Position numbers and translations under genes: made by a program
Source of the DNA: Bombardia bombarda
Taxonomy: Eukaryota; Ascomycota; Sordariomycetes; Sordariales; Lasiosphaeriaceae
NCBI GenBank assembly: GCA_030512295.1
Contig: JAULSR010000003.1
Location: 496,001 to 560,000 of the forward strand
Length of the DNA: 64,000 nucleotides
Reading direction: 5' to 3'
Notes under the pieces: generated by a model
Seen by the model: only the letters and a program-made list of their open reading frames with translations
Databases searched by the model: none
What the model was told of the DNA's origin: nothing
Shown: piece by piece, positions 33,947-43,113 of the stretch
Numbering within the stretch: the stretch's first letter is position 1
Layout: each line of letters opens with the position of its first letter

Positions 33947-36172
33947 TCAAGGCGTAGTTCGAGCCATAGCTTCCTTGAGGCTCGCCCAGTAGGCGCTAGG
34001 CCAGGTGGCTAGGAGCATGTCTTCTGTGGGCATCGTTTCCCTGCAGCGCTGTACGACACTCTGAATGACGCGGCCAAGTAGCTCCTCGGTCAGAGGTAGC
34101 GCTTGGGCGTCTCCGGCTGCAGGGAGTGTTGGGTTGTATTCTTTGGGGTAGAGGAAGTCGTCGTCCACAGAAAGCAAGGCCTCGCAAGTGGGACGATCTT
34201 TCTGCTCACGATTCAGGCAGCATCGCATTATCTGGATTAGAGCGACAGGCACGCGAGACCCGTCCTCAGTTGTCGTCGGGAAGTCTATCGGATAGGACCA
34301 GTTGACAATAGCACGGATACGCATCGGATGCTCACGGATGTTCCCAAAAGGCGGCGTACCGTAAACCATCTGGTATAGGATGCACCCCAAACTCCACACA
34401 TCGCTGGCTTTGCCGACCTTTACAACCCTAGACGCGCTACTAGGCGGGACGCGGAAGTGCTCATTGTAGGTCGACATAAAGGCGTATTGGTTTGAATCCA
34501 TCAGTGATTCGGGCGACATATAATTGGGTGTACCAGCCATGTGCTCACGATAAACGTTCACTGTCATATCGGTCTGGATTGCATTAGCAATACCAAAGTC
34601 GATAAGCTTCAGCCGGCCCTTAGCCAGTACAAAGTTGGCTGGTTTGAGATCGCTGTGGACTACCGCCCGCGCATGTATCGCTTGCACGCATTCAAGCATC
34701 TCCTTCCAGTAGTATCGCACAAACGCAAGATCGAAGCTATGCAACTCGGCTCCGCTCTGGCGGCTCCCGAAAAGGGAGTTGAAGTCAAGCTCGCCAGCTT
34801 CCATAAGCTGTTATCCCATGGGTTAGCGCTGTTGCGGGGGCCTCTATGAGAAGGCGAAAGTACTTACGATACTGAGCGATTGCTTTTCTTTGTTTATCTC
34901 ATAATCTATGAGCTGAATAACACGCTCGACGCCCCGCATTCGCTTGAGCAGTTCAATTTCTCCTCTGAGAGCCTTCATAGCAAGCTCGTCCGTATGCTTA
35001 ACAGAAACTCGCTTCAAGGCTAACAGAACCCCGCTCGCCGTGGCAACACGATACACTTTGCCCGAGCCTCCTCGTCCAAGGCAATCTATCCTCGTATAGA
35101 CCCTACCGTTGACCCTCACCATGAACTGCCTTTTTTTGTTCGCTTGGGCGGCCGTCACGGTCTCGACGACAGACATCTTAGGGGGCGGTAGTGGTGGGGT
35201 GGGCCGGCAGGGAGCCTTGTGGCCTCTGTCGGTGAACGCCCTTCTCTCGGGGGCGATCGGGGCCCGCTGCGGCTCAGCAACTGATCCCGTGTCGAGACTC
35301 AGCGGCCTTGCTGGCGCTGGAGCCTGGTTTTCCTTGTCATGGTGAGAGACGGACCTGCCTGCAGGTTGCGGCAAGGGTCGGGTGCTTTTTGTTCGAACAG
35401 GACTGTCGAGTGCGGCAGAATCGTCGAGGTTTGAGGCCAAGAGAGCTATGGCCGGCTGATCAATCGCAGCAGGCTCTTCGCCCTGTGCTTGTTCTGCGTC
35501 TTCTTCAGTCTGTCTTCGTCGGACGCGACGAGCTGGCTCGCTGAGGAGACTTCCAGAGACTCTGGTGGCTCGCCTAAGGCGCGTTGTACTCGGAAGCTCG
35601 AGGTCCTCTCCCTTGCCCGAACAGCTGTCGTCTGGTGTGCCAGCATCGCTATCTTCCCCGAAACGCTTGGAACAACTAACTGACGACCCTGCTGAGCGGA
35701 TCCTCCGTCCGGATGAGTTAACTAAAATCCGGACTGTGCGCACTGATGAGGTTGGCGTGTTGATCTCCGCTTGTACCTGGGAATGTGGCCCCCCTTCAAT
35801 GGATCTATTCTTCCTGGTCTCACGCTGCCGAGCACTTTCCAGCAGACCGCTACAGTCCTTTGATATGGATGCACATACGGCGCCAGGTTCGAACCGTCCG
35901 TCAATGAGCAGCGCCTTTGTGAAGGCATTCAAGTTTATCGGCACGAGAATCTCATCGTCGGAGCTGTCATGAAGCGCAGAGTGTTGTTGCACGTGCGCTT
36001 GCGGCTGTGGCTTCGTGTTTCCTTGCGTCGTTGCGGATGGTGATGGCTGTGATTCGCTCTGGTTGAGCTCCGATCTGGAGAGCTGTCGCAGAGCCTGTCT
36101 TGCAGAAGTCCTTCCCCCCAAGAACATCCTGTCGCTGTCGGCCCCGACTGCTAACGACGATACTGCAACCAT
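33947..36172 (-). CDS. mps1: Spindle checkpoint kinase Mps1 (TTK family)
   Basis: Two exons (36172-34868 and 34807-33947) give 721 residues; the 60 bp intron (GTAAGT...ACAG) falls inside the kinase domain. Residues 1 to about 345 are disordered, Ser/Arg/Pro-rich, and include a DKENQ motif like a KEN box (APC/C degron). The kinase starts at YTRIDCLGRGGSGKVY: glycine loop at 366-371, catalytic Lys387, catalytic loop HSDLKPAN (486-493; HSD in place of HRD is typical of Mps1), DFG at 505-507 and GTPNYMSPE as the activation-segment end. The family phosphorylates the KNL1 MELT repeats at unattached kinetochores and in yeast is also needed for spindle pole body duplication. The kinase tail after about 650 is short. 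Its 3' end faces the RhoGAP gene and its 5' end leads toward rrs1. Confidence 0.95.
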
Positions 36173-36913
36173 GTTGCTCGCCTCAGCGGGTCCAAATATT
36201 GACTTATATTTCCTGTGTTGTCGACGCTATTGCTTGTTTCCCATAGTTCGTGGCGCGCTGGGAACAGACAATGTTTTGGGTTACCAGAGGTATGGAACCC
36301 AATCAGAAGAGGCAGCACCCCCCCGGGCCCCCTGCACTGTTGTTGCTCAAGGCAACCAGTTTTGCGCGCCAGACGGATGGGGTTTCTCCAAAGCCTTTTT
36401 GTGCCTCATCGATATTTCAGGCATTCTCGTGCACAAACCACCGACTTATAAATAACCCTGGGAATATTGGCTTGTGACATTTTGCTAAAATAATACACAT
36501 ATAGTATCTAGTTGCAATATCTGATTTGGGAGGAGTTCAGGTCGTACAAACCTACCTATTGTTCTCCCCTTTTCCTTTCCGACCTTTGAATACCAGCAGC
36601 CCCCCAACGCCAATGGTGGAGACCTTAGCCCCTATCCATAAACCAGAGAAAACGCCGTAATGCAATGATGCCTTTTTTCCTACCAACACGCACACACATA
36701 GTCAATGAATGACTGTCTGGCGGATGGTGGTAGAGTAGGACGAGAGTTGTTTGAAGACAGTCAGCAGCAAGTCCCTCTTGCGTACTCGGCAGCCATCGCA
36801 ACAAAAGGCCGCTGATCATGTCGCGTGTCGTTGTTGCTGCTGCTGCTGTCATCTAATCCTCTCTCCCCTTTCGTATCCTTCAACATGCTCTCTCCCTCTC
36901 TCCATAACACCGA
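36173..36913. other. Intergenic: mps1 promoter and rrs1 3' region
   Basis: This 0.74 kb spacer between two minus-strand genes has C/T-rich stretches and CTG-type short repeats near 36820-36850. I see no gene in it. Confidence 0.4.
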
Positions 36914-37512
36914 TTACCTGCTGCCCTTGCCAGCATTCCGCTCGTTCGCCCTCTGCTTGCGCTCGTTGCGCTTGATCTTCTCCCTGATCTCCCTCCTCTT
37001 ATCACCACGAACAGTAGTGCCCTCCTTGCGCTCCGACTCCTTCTTGAGGTTCAGCTCGATGATGGGCTCGTCCTGGCCGGCCTTGTTGGCGCCCTTGTAG
37101 CCCCACTTGCGTCCCCACTCCTGCGTCTTCTCGTCGTACTGCAGGTTGCGGCGCTGCTCGCGCGTCTTGGGCGCGATGCCGCGGCGCTTGGCAAAGGCAG
37201 CCCACTTGGACTCGGTCTTGGGCGCCGGGATGGGCTTCTCGCGCGGGATGGCCGTCTGCGCGGCCGGCAGCGAGAGCAGCACGCCCTCGGGCGTCGACGA
37301 GATGGGGCACGCCGTCAGCAGCTGGTTGATGAGCACCTGCGCGCCGTCGCGCGCGATGGCGGCGAGGCTGGCCTCGCGGTTGGCCGGGTCGATCGCCAGC
37401 GGGTTGGGGTCGAGGGCGAGGAGCAGGCCCAGGTCGAAGGTGTAGGGGGTCGGCTTGGAGACGGTGACGGGCAGTTTGGGCGCCTTGGGGCGGCGGCGGC
37501 GGCGGTGGACAT
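36914..37512 (-). CDS. rrs1: Ribosome biogenesis regulator Rrs1, with an apparent 1-base frameshift
   Basis: Rrs1 acts in the nucleolus: with Rpf2 it brings the 5S RNP (5S rRNA, uL5, uL18) into 60S precursors. The body is clear: LPVTVSKPTPYTFDLGLLLALDPNPL, then QVLINQLL, then PREKPIPAPKTESKWAAFAKRRGI, WGRKWGYKGANKAGQDEPI and a very basic C-terminus. The only well-placed start, ATG 37512 (MSTAAAAAP), is in a different frame from this body. The break lies at the C4 run (plus-strand G4, 37487-37490): one more C joins MSTAAAAAP to KAPKLPVTV and gives 199 residues, close to yeast's 203. No intron fits within the 25 bases between. The alternative, a start at 37858 in the body frame, adds about 115 residues, including an arginine run, unlike the family. 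Confidence 0.9.
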
Positions 37513-37986
37513 TGTAATTGACTTTGTTGCTGATGTTTTGGTGGTGTGTAATTTTTGGTTTATTTTGGTTTGTCGCAGGCGATATGCTGCTGGCTGGCCG
37601 GGCTCTGGAGTCTGGAATTTGGCGGGACGAAAAAGAGGCGGTCCCAGACAAAGGTCTGCGCCTGCTTCTTTCTGCGGTCTCTTCTCGAAAATTTGGGCGG
37701 TGTAGAGGGGCAGATGCAAGCTCCAAGTGCGGGACCGCCCAGTCGATTGGTCCAGGCGGCTCAATTTCGCAATTAACGTTGACATTTGGGGACCGTGCAC
37801 CCAAGACCACTTCACTAGCTCGGGGTGTGGTTCCTCGCGTTCCTCCTCCGACCCCCAAAGAGAGAAATTCCCATTACCTACGGCGGACGACTGTCCAACT
37901 GCAATTGCGGACCCACGATTGAACGAACCAAGATGCGATAAACCCACCACGGCCGACAGGAATCATCGGAAACACACCGACACACC
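37513..37986. promoter_or_regulatory. Bidirectional promoter region of rrs1 and rsm23
   Basis: Only 474 bp separate the two divergent starts, the shortest divergent spacing in the window. One gene serves cytosolic and the other mitochondrial ribosomes, so shared growth-linked control is plausible but not shown. Confidence 0.45.
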
Positions 37987-39435
37987 ATGTCGGCGCCCAA
38001 TTGTCTCAGGGGCTTAGGCCTGGGCCTCGGGCTCACACGCCCTGTCGCCCTCAGAAATGTAGCAGTGACAGCTGCTCCCTGTGCTGCTGCTGCCGCTGCA
38101 GCTTCCTTCTCGACCTCGGCCTATCTGCAGGCCATCATCGCCAGGCCCAAGAAGAAGGCGGTCGAGGTCGCCTTCGGCCACCACCGCGCCGGCAAGAAGA
38201 TGAAGCTGTCCAAGTTCAAGAAGGCCAACAAGGGCGACCGCGGCAAGGCCCCGGCCCCCGGCGAGCGCAAGGCCTACCGCAAGCGCATCCTCCTCAGCAA
38301 CAACAACGCCATCCCCGTCGCCGGCCTCCAGGACTTCGCCCCCGAGACCATGCTGGACCCCAGCAGCGCCGCCAAGGTGCTGTCCATCCCCGACGCCGTC
38401 GTCGACCAGCTGCGCACCATCGAGGCCTTCAAGACCACGCAGAGCTGGAGCATCTTCCGCAAGCCCTCCATGCTCGTCCGCGCCGAGACGGTCGAGCTGG
38501 CGACGCGCATGCAGGGCGCCGCCGCCAACAAGCAGGCCCTGCGCCTCGTCGCCACGGGCGACAAGCTCACGGGCAAGAGCATGCTGCTCCTCCAGGCCAT
38601 GACGCACGGCCTCCTCAACGACTGGATCGTCCTCAACATCCCCGAGGGCCAGGAACTCACCACCGCCAGCACCGAGTACGCCGCCATCCCGGGCACCGCC
38701 AACCCCGTCCAGTACATGCAGCAAAACTACGCCCTCCGCCTCATCCAAAACTTCCGCAAGGCCAACGAGAAGGTGCTCGTCCGCCTTATGACCGTCTTCG
38801 CCCACCCCGAGCTGCCCCAGAACATACCCGTCAACTCGCCCCTCCTGCAGCTCGCAAACAGCGCAAAGGAGCCCGAGAACGCCTGGCCCATCTTCCAGGC
38901 TCTGTGGAAGGAGCTCATGGCCCCCGGCCGCGGCCGCCCCCCCGTCCTCTTCACCCTCGACGGCCTCCCCCACATCATGAAGGTGTCCGACTACCGCTCC
39001 GCCACCTTTGAGCCCGTCCACGCCCACGACCTGGCCCTCGTGCGCCTGTTCTCCGACTGCCTCAGCGGCGCTGTTGCATTCCCCAACGGTGGCGCCGTCA
39101 TCGCCGCCACGACGCGCAGCAACGGGCCCCGCACCCCCAGCATGGAGCTGGCGCTGGCCCAGCGCGAGGCCGAGCAGTCCAAGAGCGTGGTGCCCGCCCC
39201 CGAGGCGTTCGTCAAGTACGACGAGCGGGTTGCCGCTGCGCTGCGCACGGTTCAGGTCATGAGGCTGAAGGGCGTCAGCAAGCTCGAGGCGAGAAGCTTG
39301 ATGGAGTATTGGGCTGCTAGCGGCGTCTTCAGGACGACGGTTGACGAGGCGGTTGTCACGGAGAAGTGGACGCTGGGTGGGAGTGGTATTCTGGGCGAGA
39401 TTGAGCGGGCTGCGCTGATGACCATGCGGTTGTAA
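37987..39435 (+). CDS. rsm23: Mitochondrial small ribosomal subunit protein mS29 (DAP3/Rsm23)
   Basis: One exon, 482 residues. The first about 45 residues are Arg/Ala/Ser-rich with no acidic residues, a mitochondrial presequence. A basic segment follows (KKMKLSKFKKANKGDRGK). The P-loop-type GTPase fold of DAP3/mS29 starts with ATGDKLTGKSMLLLQAM (Walker A G191-S199, GDKLTGKS), followed by a Walker-B-like PVLFTLDGLPHIMKVSDYR and a C-terminal helical region with EARSLMEYWAASGVF. The protein is a GTP-binding component of the mitoribosome head, near the intersubunit bridge. Codon use is very C/G-rich at third positions, suggesting high expression. Divergent from rrs1. Confidence 0.95.
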   Translation: MSAPNCLRGLGLGLGLTRPVALRNVAVTAAPCAAAAAAASFSTSAYLQAIIARPKKKAVEVAFGHHRAGKKMKLSKFKKANKGDRGKAPAPGERKAYRKRILLSNNNAIPVAGLQDFAPETMLDPSSAAKVLSIPDAVVDQLRTIEAFKTTQSWSIFRKPSMLVRAETVELATRMQGAAANKQALRLVATGDKLTGKSMLLLQAMTHGLLNDWIVLNIPEGQELTTASTEYAAIPGTANPVQYMQQNYALRLIQNFRKANEKVLVRLMTVFAHPELPQNIPVNSPLLQLANSAKEPENAWPIFQALWKELMAPGRGRPPVLFTLDGLPHIMKVSDYRSATFEPVHAHDLALVRLFSDCLSGAVAFPNGGAVIAATTRSNGPRTPSMELALAQREAEQSKSVVPAPEAFVKYDERVAAALRTVQVMRLKGVSKLEARSLMEYWAASGVFRTTVDEAVVTEKWTLGGSGILGEIERAALMTMRL

Positions 39436-40689
39436 GAGGAAGGGTTGAAGAAAAAGACTAGCCGTTGAAAAGGGGCCTTCTCCACGCCATTGTTTGTGGA
39501 TAATATGTTGGCTGCTACTGCTGCTGGTGTTATGAGGCATGGCTGTATAACAAGCTTCTATATACCAAGTTATTGTATCTGTCTTGTCTGTATTGTAAGA
39601 GATTTAGGGGGGGGGGAAAGATAGTATAGATGGGCAAAATCTAGACCTGTATTTATATATGACACTTGCAAATATCCAACCTATGCCTATACCCATGTCA
39701 CAGATTATTCTCCCAATCCCGGTCGTTATCGGTGTCTGCACTTGAAGATGCTCTGATGCGACTGAGTGGGCTATTTTGTATTGTTGCTGATTACCTACTC
39801 ATCTATCTTAGCTAAGAACTTGAGATGTAACAACGTAACTATCATACCAACGGACCACTTCCTACTTATCCTTTTGACAACCCCCCTATTGGTCAAGCAG
39901 GGCTGCAGTCAGTATGCCACATTGTCAAAGGCGGCTAGAGCTTATATTGGATCGATCGAGGTAAACATAGTCCGGGTATACCTGATTGTGACGCGATAGG
40001 ATAAAATGATCAAGACTCCAGGTTCTGACAAAAGCGCTCGATTTTGATGGAGGTGAGACGGATACTGTGCTTTTCGGCAAGATACACATGCTGCACAGTT
40101 GTAGTAGTTATACCTCCGGACTGATTGGCTTTTGCTCGTTCGTAGCCAGCGGAAAACCATTGAAGAGCGATGTTGGACAATCGAATGAGATGAGATTCGT
40201 CTTGCTGTTACAAATAAATCGATGGTAAGCTGTCACCACAGCTGATGAGCACACACCTACAATGGGGTTTGTATCATAAAGCTGAGCGACCGTTCTATTA
40301 CTACTACAATATACCCTACTACTGGGCACTCGTATCGGTCAGTCCTAACCTCACATATTCTGACTTTTCTTGATATACGTACATTTATTCTCGTTGTTTT
40401 CATTAAATATTAGTAAGTCTCTATACAATGGTCATTTCCCGCCGGCTCAACTCCTACCAAAAAAGAGGAGCCAACCTTTCTTTCCCCTCTCTCCCCATGG
40501 AACTTCTCCCCATGGTACTCATCTCAAAGCTTGCCCAGCTGCCACCCGGCAAGGCAAAGTAGCTGGCTGGGAGCTTTTCTATCAGAATAAACCGTTTATG
40601 TACAGGAACAAACATACACATACACGCAGCCAAAATCCAACACACCAAAGCGCTCTCAACCACGAATTAAACCAACTATGACAAACCCC
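39436..40689. other. Convergent 3' region between rsm23 and cyp51
   Basis: This 1.25 kb region is AT-rich with a short G-run near 39608. It holds the two 3' UTRs. No coding region is supported. Confidence 0.45.
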
Positions 40690-42340
40690 TTACGCAGCAC
40701 CCGCTCTCCTCTCCCAGTAAATCTTGGCCGGCTCCAGCGGCCTCGAGAACAGCGAAGCATAGTCCGTGCCAATCACCTTATCGCTGCCGTCCACATTGCG
40801 GAACTTGAACCACCTGACCGTGTTGGCCACAATGGTCTGCAGCTGCACATTGGCAAACTGCTCGCCAATGCACCTGTGCCTTCCAGCACCGAACGGCAGA
40901 TACGGAGACCCGGCGCCCTTGCTAACCAAGCCATAACCATAATCAATCTTCTCGTCGTCCTCCTCGTTGCGCACCATGGTCGGGGCGTTGGGCGAGTCGG
41001 GGCTCCAGCGGTGAGGGTCCCAGACCTCAGGGTTGGGGAAGAACTGGGGATCCGCGGCGCTGACGCCGGGGGCGGCGAGCAGGACGTGACTGGTGGGGAT
41101 GACGAACTTTGTGCCCGGCACGGGCATGGGCTGCTTGACGGCGCGCATGATGGAGTGGATGGGGGCGTGGAGGCGGAGCGTCTCCTTGACGATGGCCTGG
41201 TTGAGGGGCAGCTTGGCGAGGTCCTCGTAGCTCAGCGGGGGCAGGTCGGCGCCGAGGGCGGCCACCTGCTCGTTGTAGAGGTCCTCCATGATGTCGGGGC
41301 GCGAGGCGAGGCGGAGCATGATCCAGGACGAGGTGGACGAGGACGAGTGCTGGCCGGCCATGAGGAGGGCGATCATCATGTGGGCGATCTCGTGGTCAGG
41401 GACCGGGATGCCGCCCTTGTACTGCGAGTTCATGAGGTGGTACATGATGTCCTGGGCGTCGGTCTCGCCACCGCGGGCGCGGCGCGACTTGATGGTGTCC
41501 ATGTAGATCTTGGCGACGGTGCGCTGGGCGTGGTCGCGGCGGTTGTTCCAGGGCAAGGGGCCCAGTGCAGCATGAAGTTGATGGGGGAGAAGCCCATGTC
41601 GAGGTGGTGGTAGAGCTCGGCGAGGGAGGCGTCGAACTTGTTGCGGATCTCGGAGCCCTGGAGGGCGTGTGAGGCGGTGAAGATTGTGATTTGCGCCATC
41701 TTCGGGGGCATGTCGACGATGCCCGAGGCGCCTTTGAAGTCGGGGTTGGCCTTGTAGTAGTTGTTGACCTCATCCGAGATGATGGGCACGTACTGGCGGA
41801 AGGCATCGGTGGTGAGGGCGATCTTCATGAACTTCTTCTGCTCCATCAGCTTGGAGTTGGGGCAGTCGTAGACGACATCCTTGCCGAAGACGGGCGTGGT
41901 GAGGACAGTGTAGATCTCCTCGGCCGACACGTCGCGAATCTTGCCGTTGAGGATGAAATCATTGCCCTGGGGGCCGACGTAGACAGTCGTCTTCTTTCCG
42001 AGCAAGATGAAGGTGAAGCAGTCTCCAAACTATTCGGCAATTGGTTAGCGACGCATTCTCATGTTGCATGACAACACCCATTCCGACTAACCTTCTTCCT
42101 GTTCTCGTCAAAGAAGCGCGGCGGATCCATGCCATAGGTGATGGTGCTGCCGATGACAGGGAACCAGTGGAAGACGACGGGGGGCTCATTGGGGTTCTGG
42201 AACAGGAACTGCTGGAGGACGTTCAAAAAGACGGCGAGAAAGAGGAAAGAGGCGATGGCGACACCGATTTGCGATCCCGTTCCGAGCTGGAGGATCCGCT
42301 GGGCGAGCGGCCCAGTCGAAAAGTCCTGGAGGAGACCCAT
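40690..42340 (-). CDS. cyp51: Sterol 14-alpha demethylase CYP51 (Erg11), with an apparent 1-base frameshift
   Basis: Erg11 removes the 14-alpha methyl of lanosterol/eburicol in ergosterol synthesis, on the ER, and is the azole target. Two exons (42340-42092 and 42029-40690) around a 62 bp intron (GTTAGT...ATAG). ATG 42340 gives the usual MGLLQDF start and an N-terminal membrane anchor (about 23-45). Landmarks: FTFILLGKKTTVYVGPQGNDF, TTPVFGKDVVYDCPN, the I-helix MMIALLMAGQHSSSSTSSW, the K-helix ETLRLHAP and the heme loop FGAGRHRCIGEQF with Cys about 470. The frame breaks after HWAP at the C4 run (plus-strand G4, 41557-41560): correct sequence resumes as LPWNNRRDHAQ. One more C gives 529 residues, the family norm. 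Because this is probably the only copy in the window and the enzyme is essential, I take it for a sequencing error. Confidence 0.92.
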
Positions 42341-43113
42341 GATTCCCGTGTCTATGCGCAAGAGTGGCTTGCGAGCGGGATTGTCGTCGGTGAAGGGTGG
42401 GTGAAAGGTGCAGACAAAGGGAGACGGGCAGTGACTGCTTTGGCTGCGTTACAAAACGAGTGTGGGACAACCTCGCCTTTTATTTGGGACGGGAAGGAGG
42501 CGTTACTTCGTAAACAGAGTCGAGGGTCGCAGTGAAGAATAATTGCCCTATGCTGGTGCTAGTGTCCATCTGCCTACGCCTGGAAGGGAGCAAGGGAATT
42601 GCGGAAATCGCACCAGGTCCATTTTCTTATCGGCCAAAGCCAATCAGGGCGCGTGATCGTATTCGTGTTCGTCCGACAGGTCGGTACCTGCGTCCAATCA
42701 TGCCACCGGCAAATCACGTCTGTCGTTCTGTGGGGTTTGGTGAGTCCAGTCACTCCAGTGCGGCCTCTCCCGTGCAGCGCTGCTGGTGGCCAAGACGCTA
42801 GCGAAAACGAATACGCCAGCAAATCGCATCATCCTTTCAAGACCGAATGCTACATGTACCCCGGAATAGGGGTTCAAATGTCGACCTTCAGATGACAACA
42901 TTCTGAGTTCCTTTTGTCATTCGACTGCGAATAAATCAAATCAGGGAGACGTGAATATATTTGGCTATCTCCCCATGAATTCGGACAGCTTTTCTAAGAG
43001 TAATGGGCACAGTATCGCTGGCCCACAGTTCCCATTCGTTTTGACTGTCGACGTTGCTGCGCTGCAATGTTTCTCAATAAAGCTGACATCAAGTGGCCAA
43101 TATTAAGTCCATC
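42341..43113. other. Intergenic: cyp51 promoter and 3' end of the ipa-like gene
   Basis: This 0.77 kb spacer between two minus-strand genes should contain sterol-responsive control of cyp51. I could not find a convincing sterol regulatory element by eye, and there is no gene. Confidence 0.4.

Noticed and set aside
38014..39540. 508-codon minus-strand frame opposite rsm23
   Set aside because: Antisense shadow of a very GC3-rich gene; only the plus strand matches mS29.
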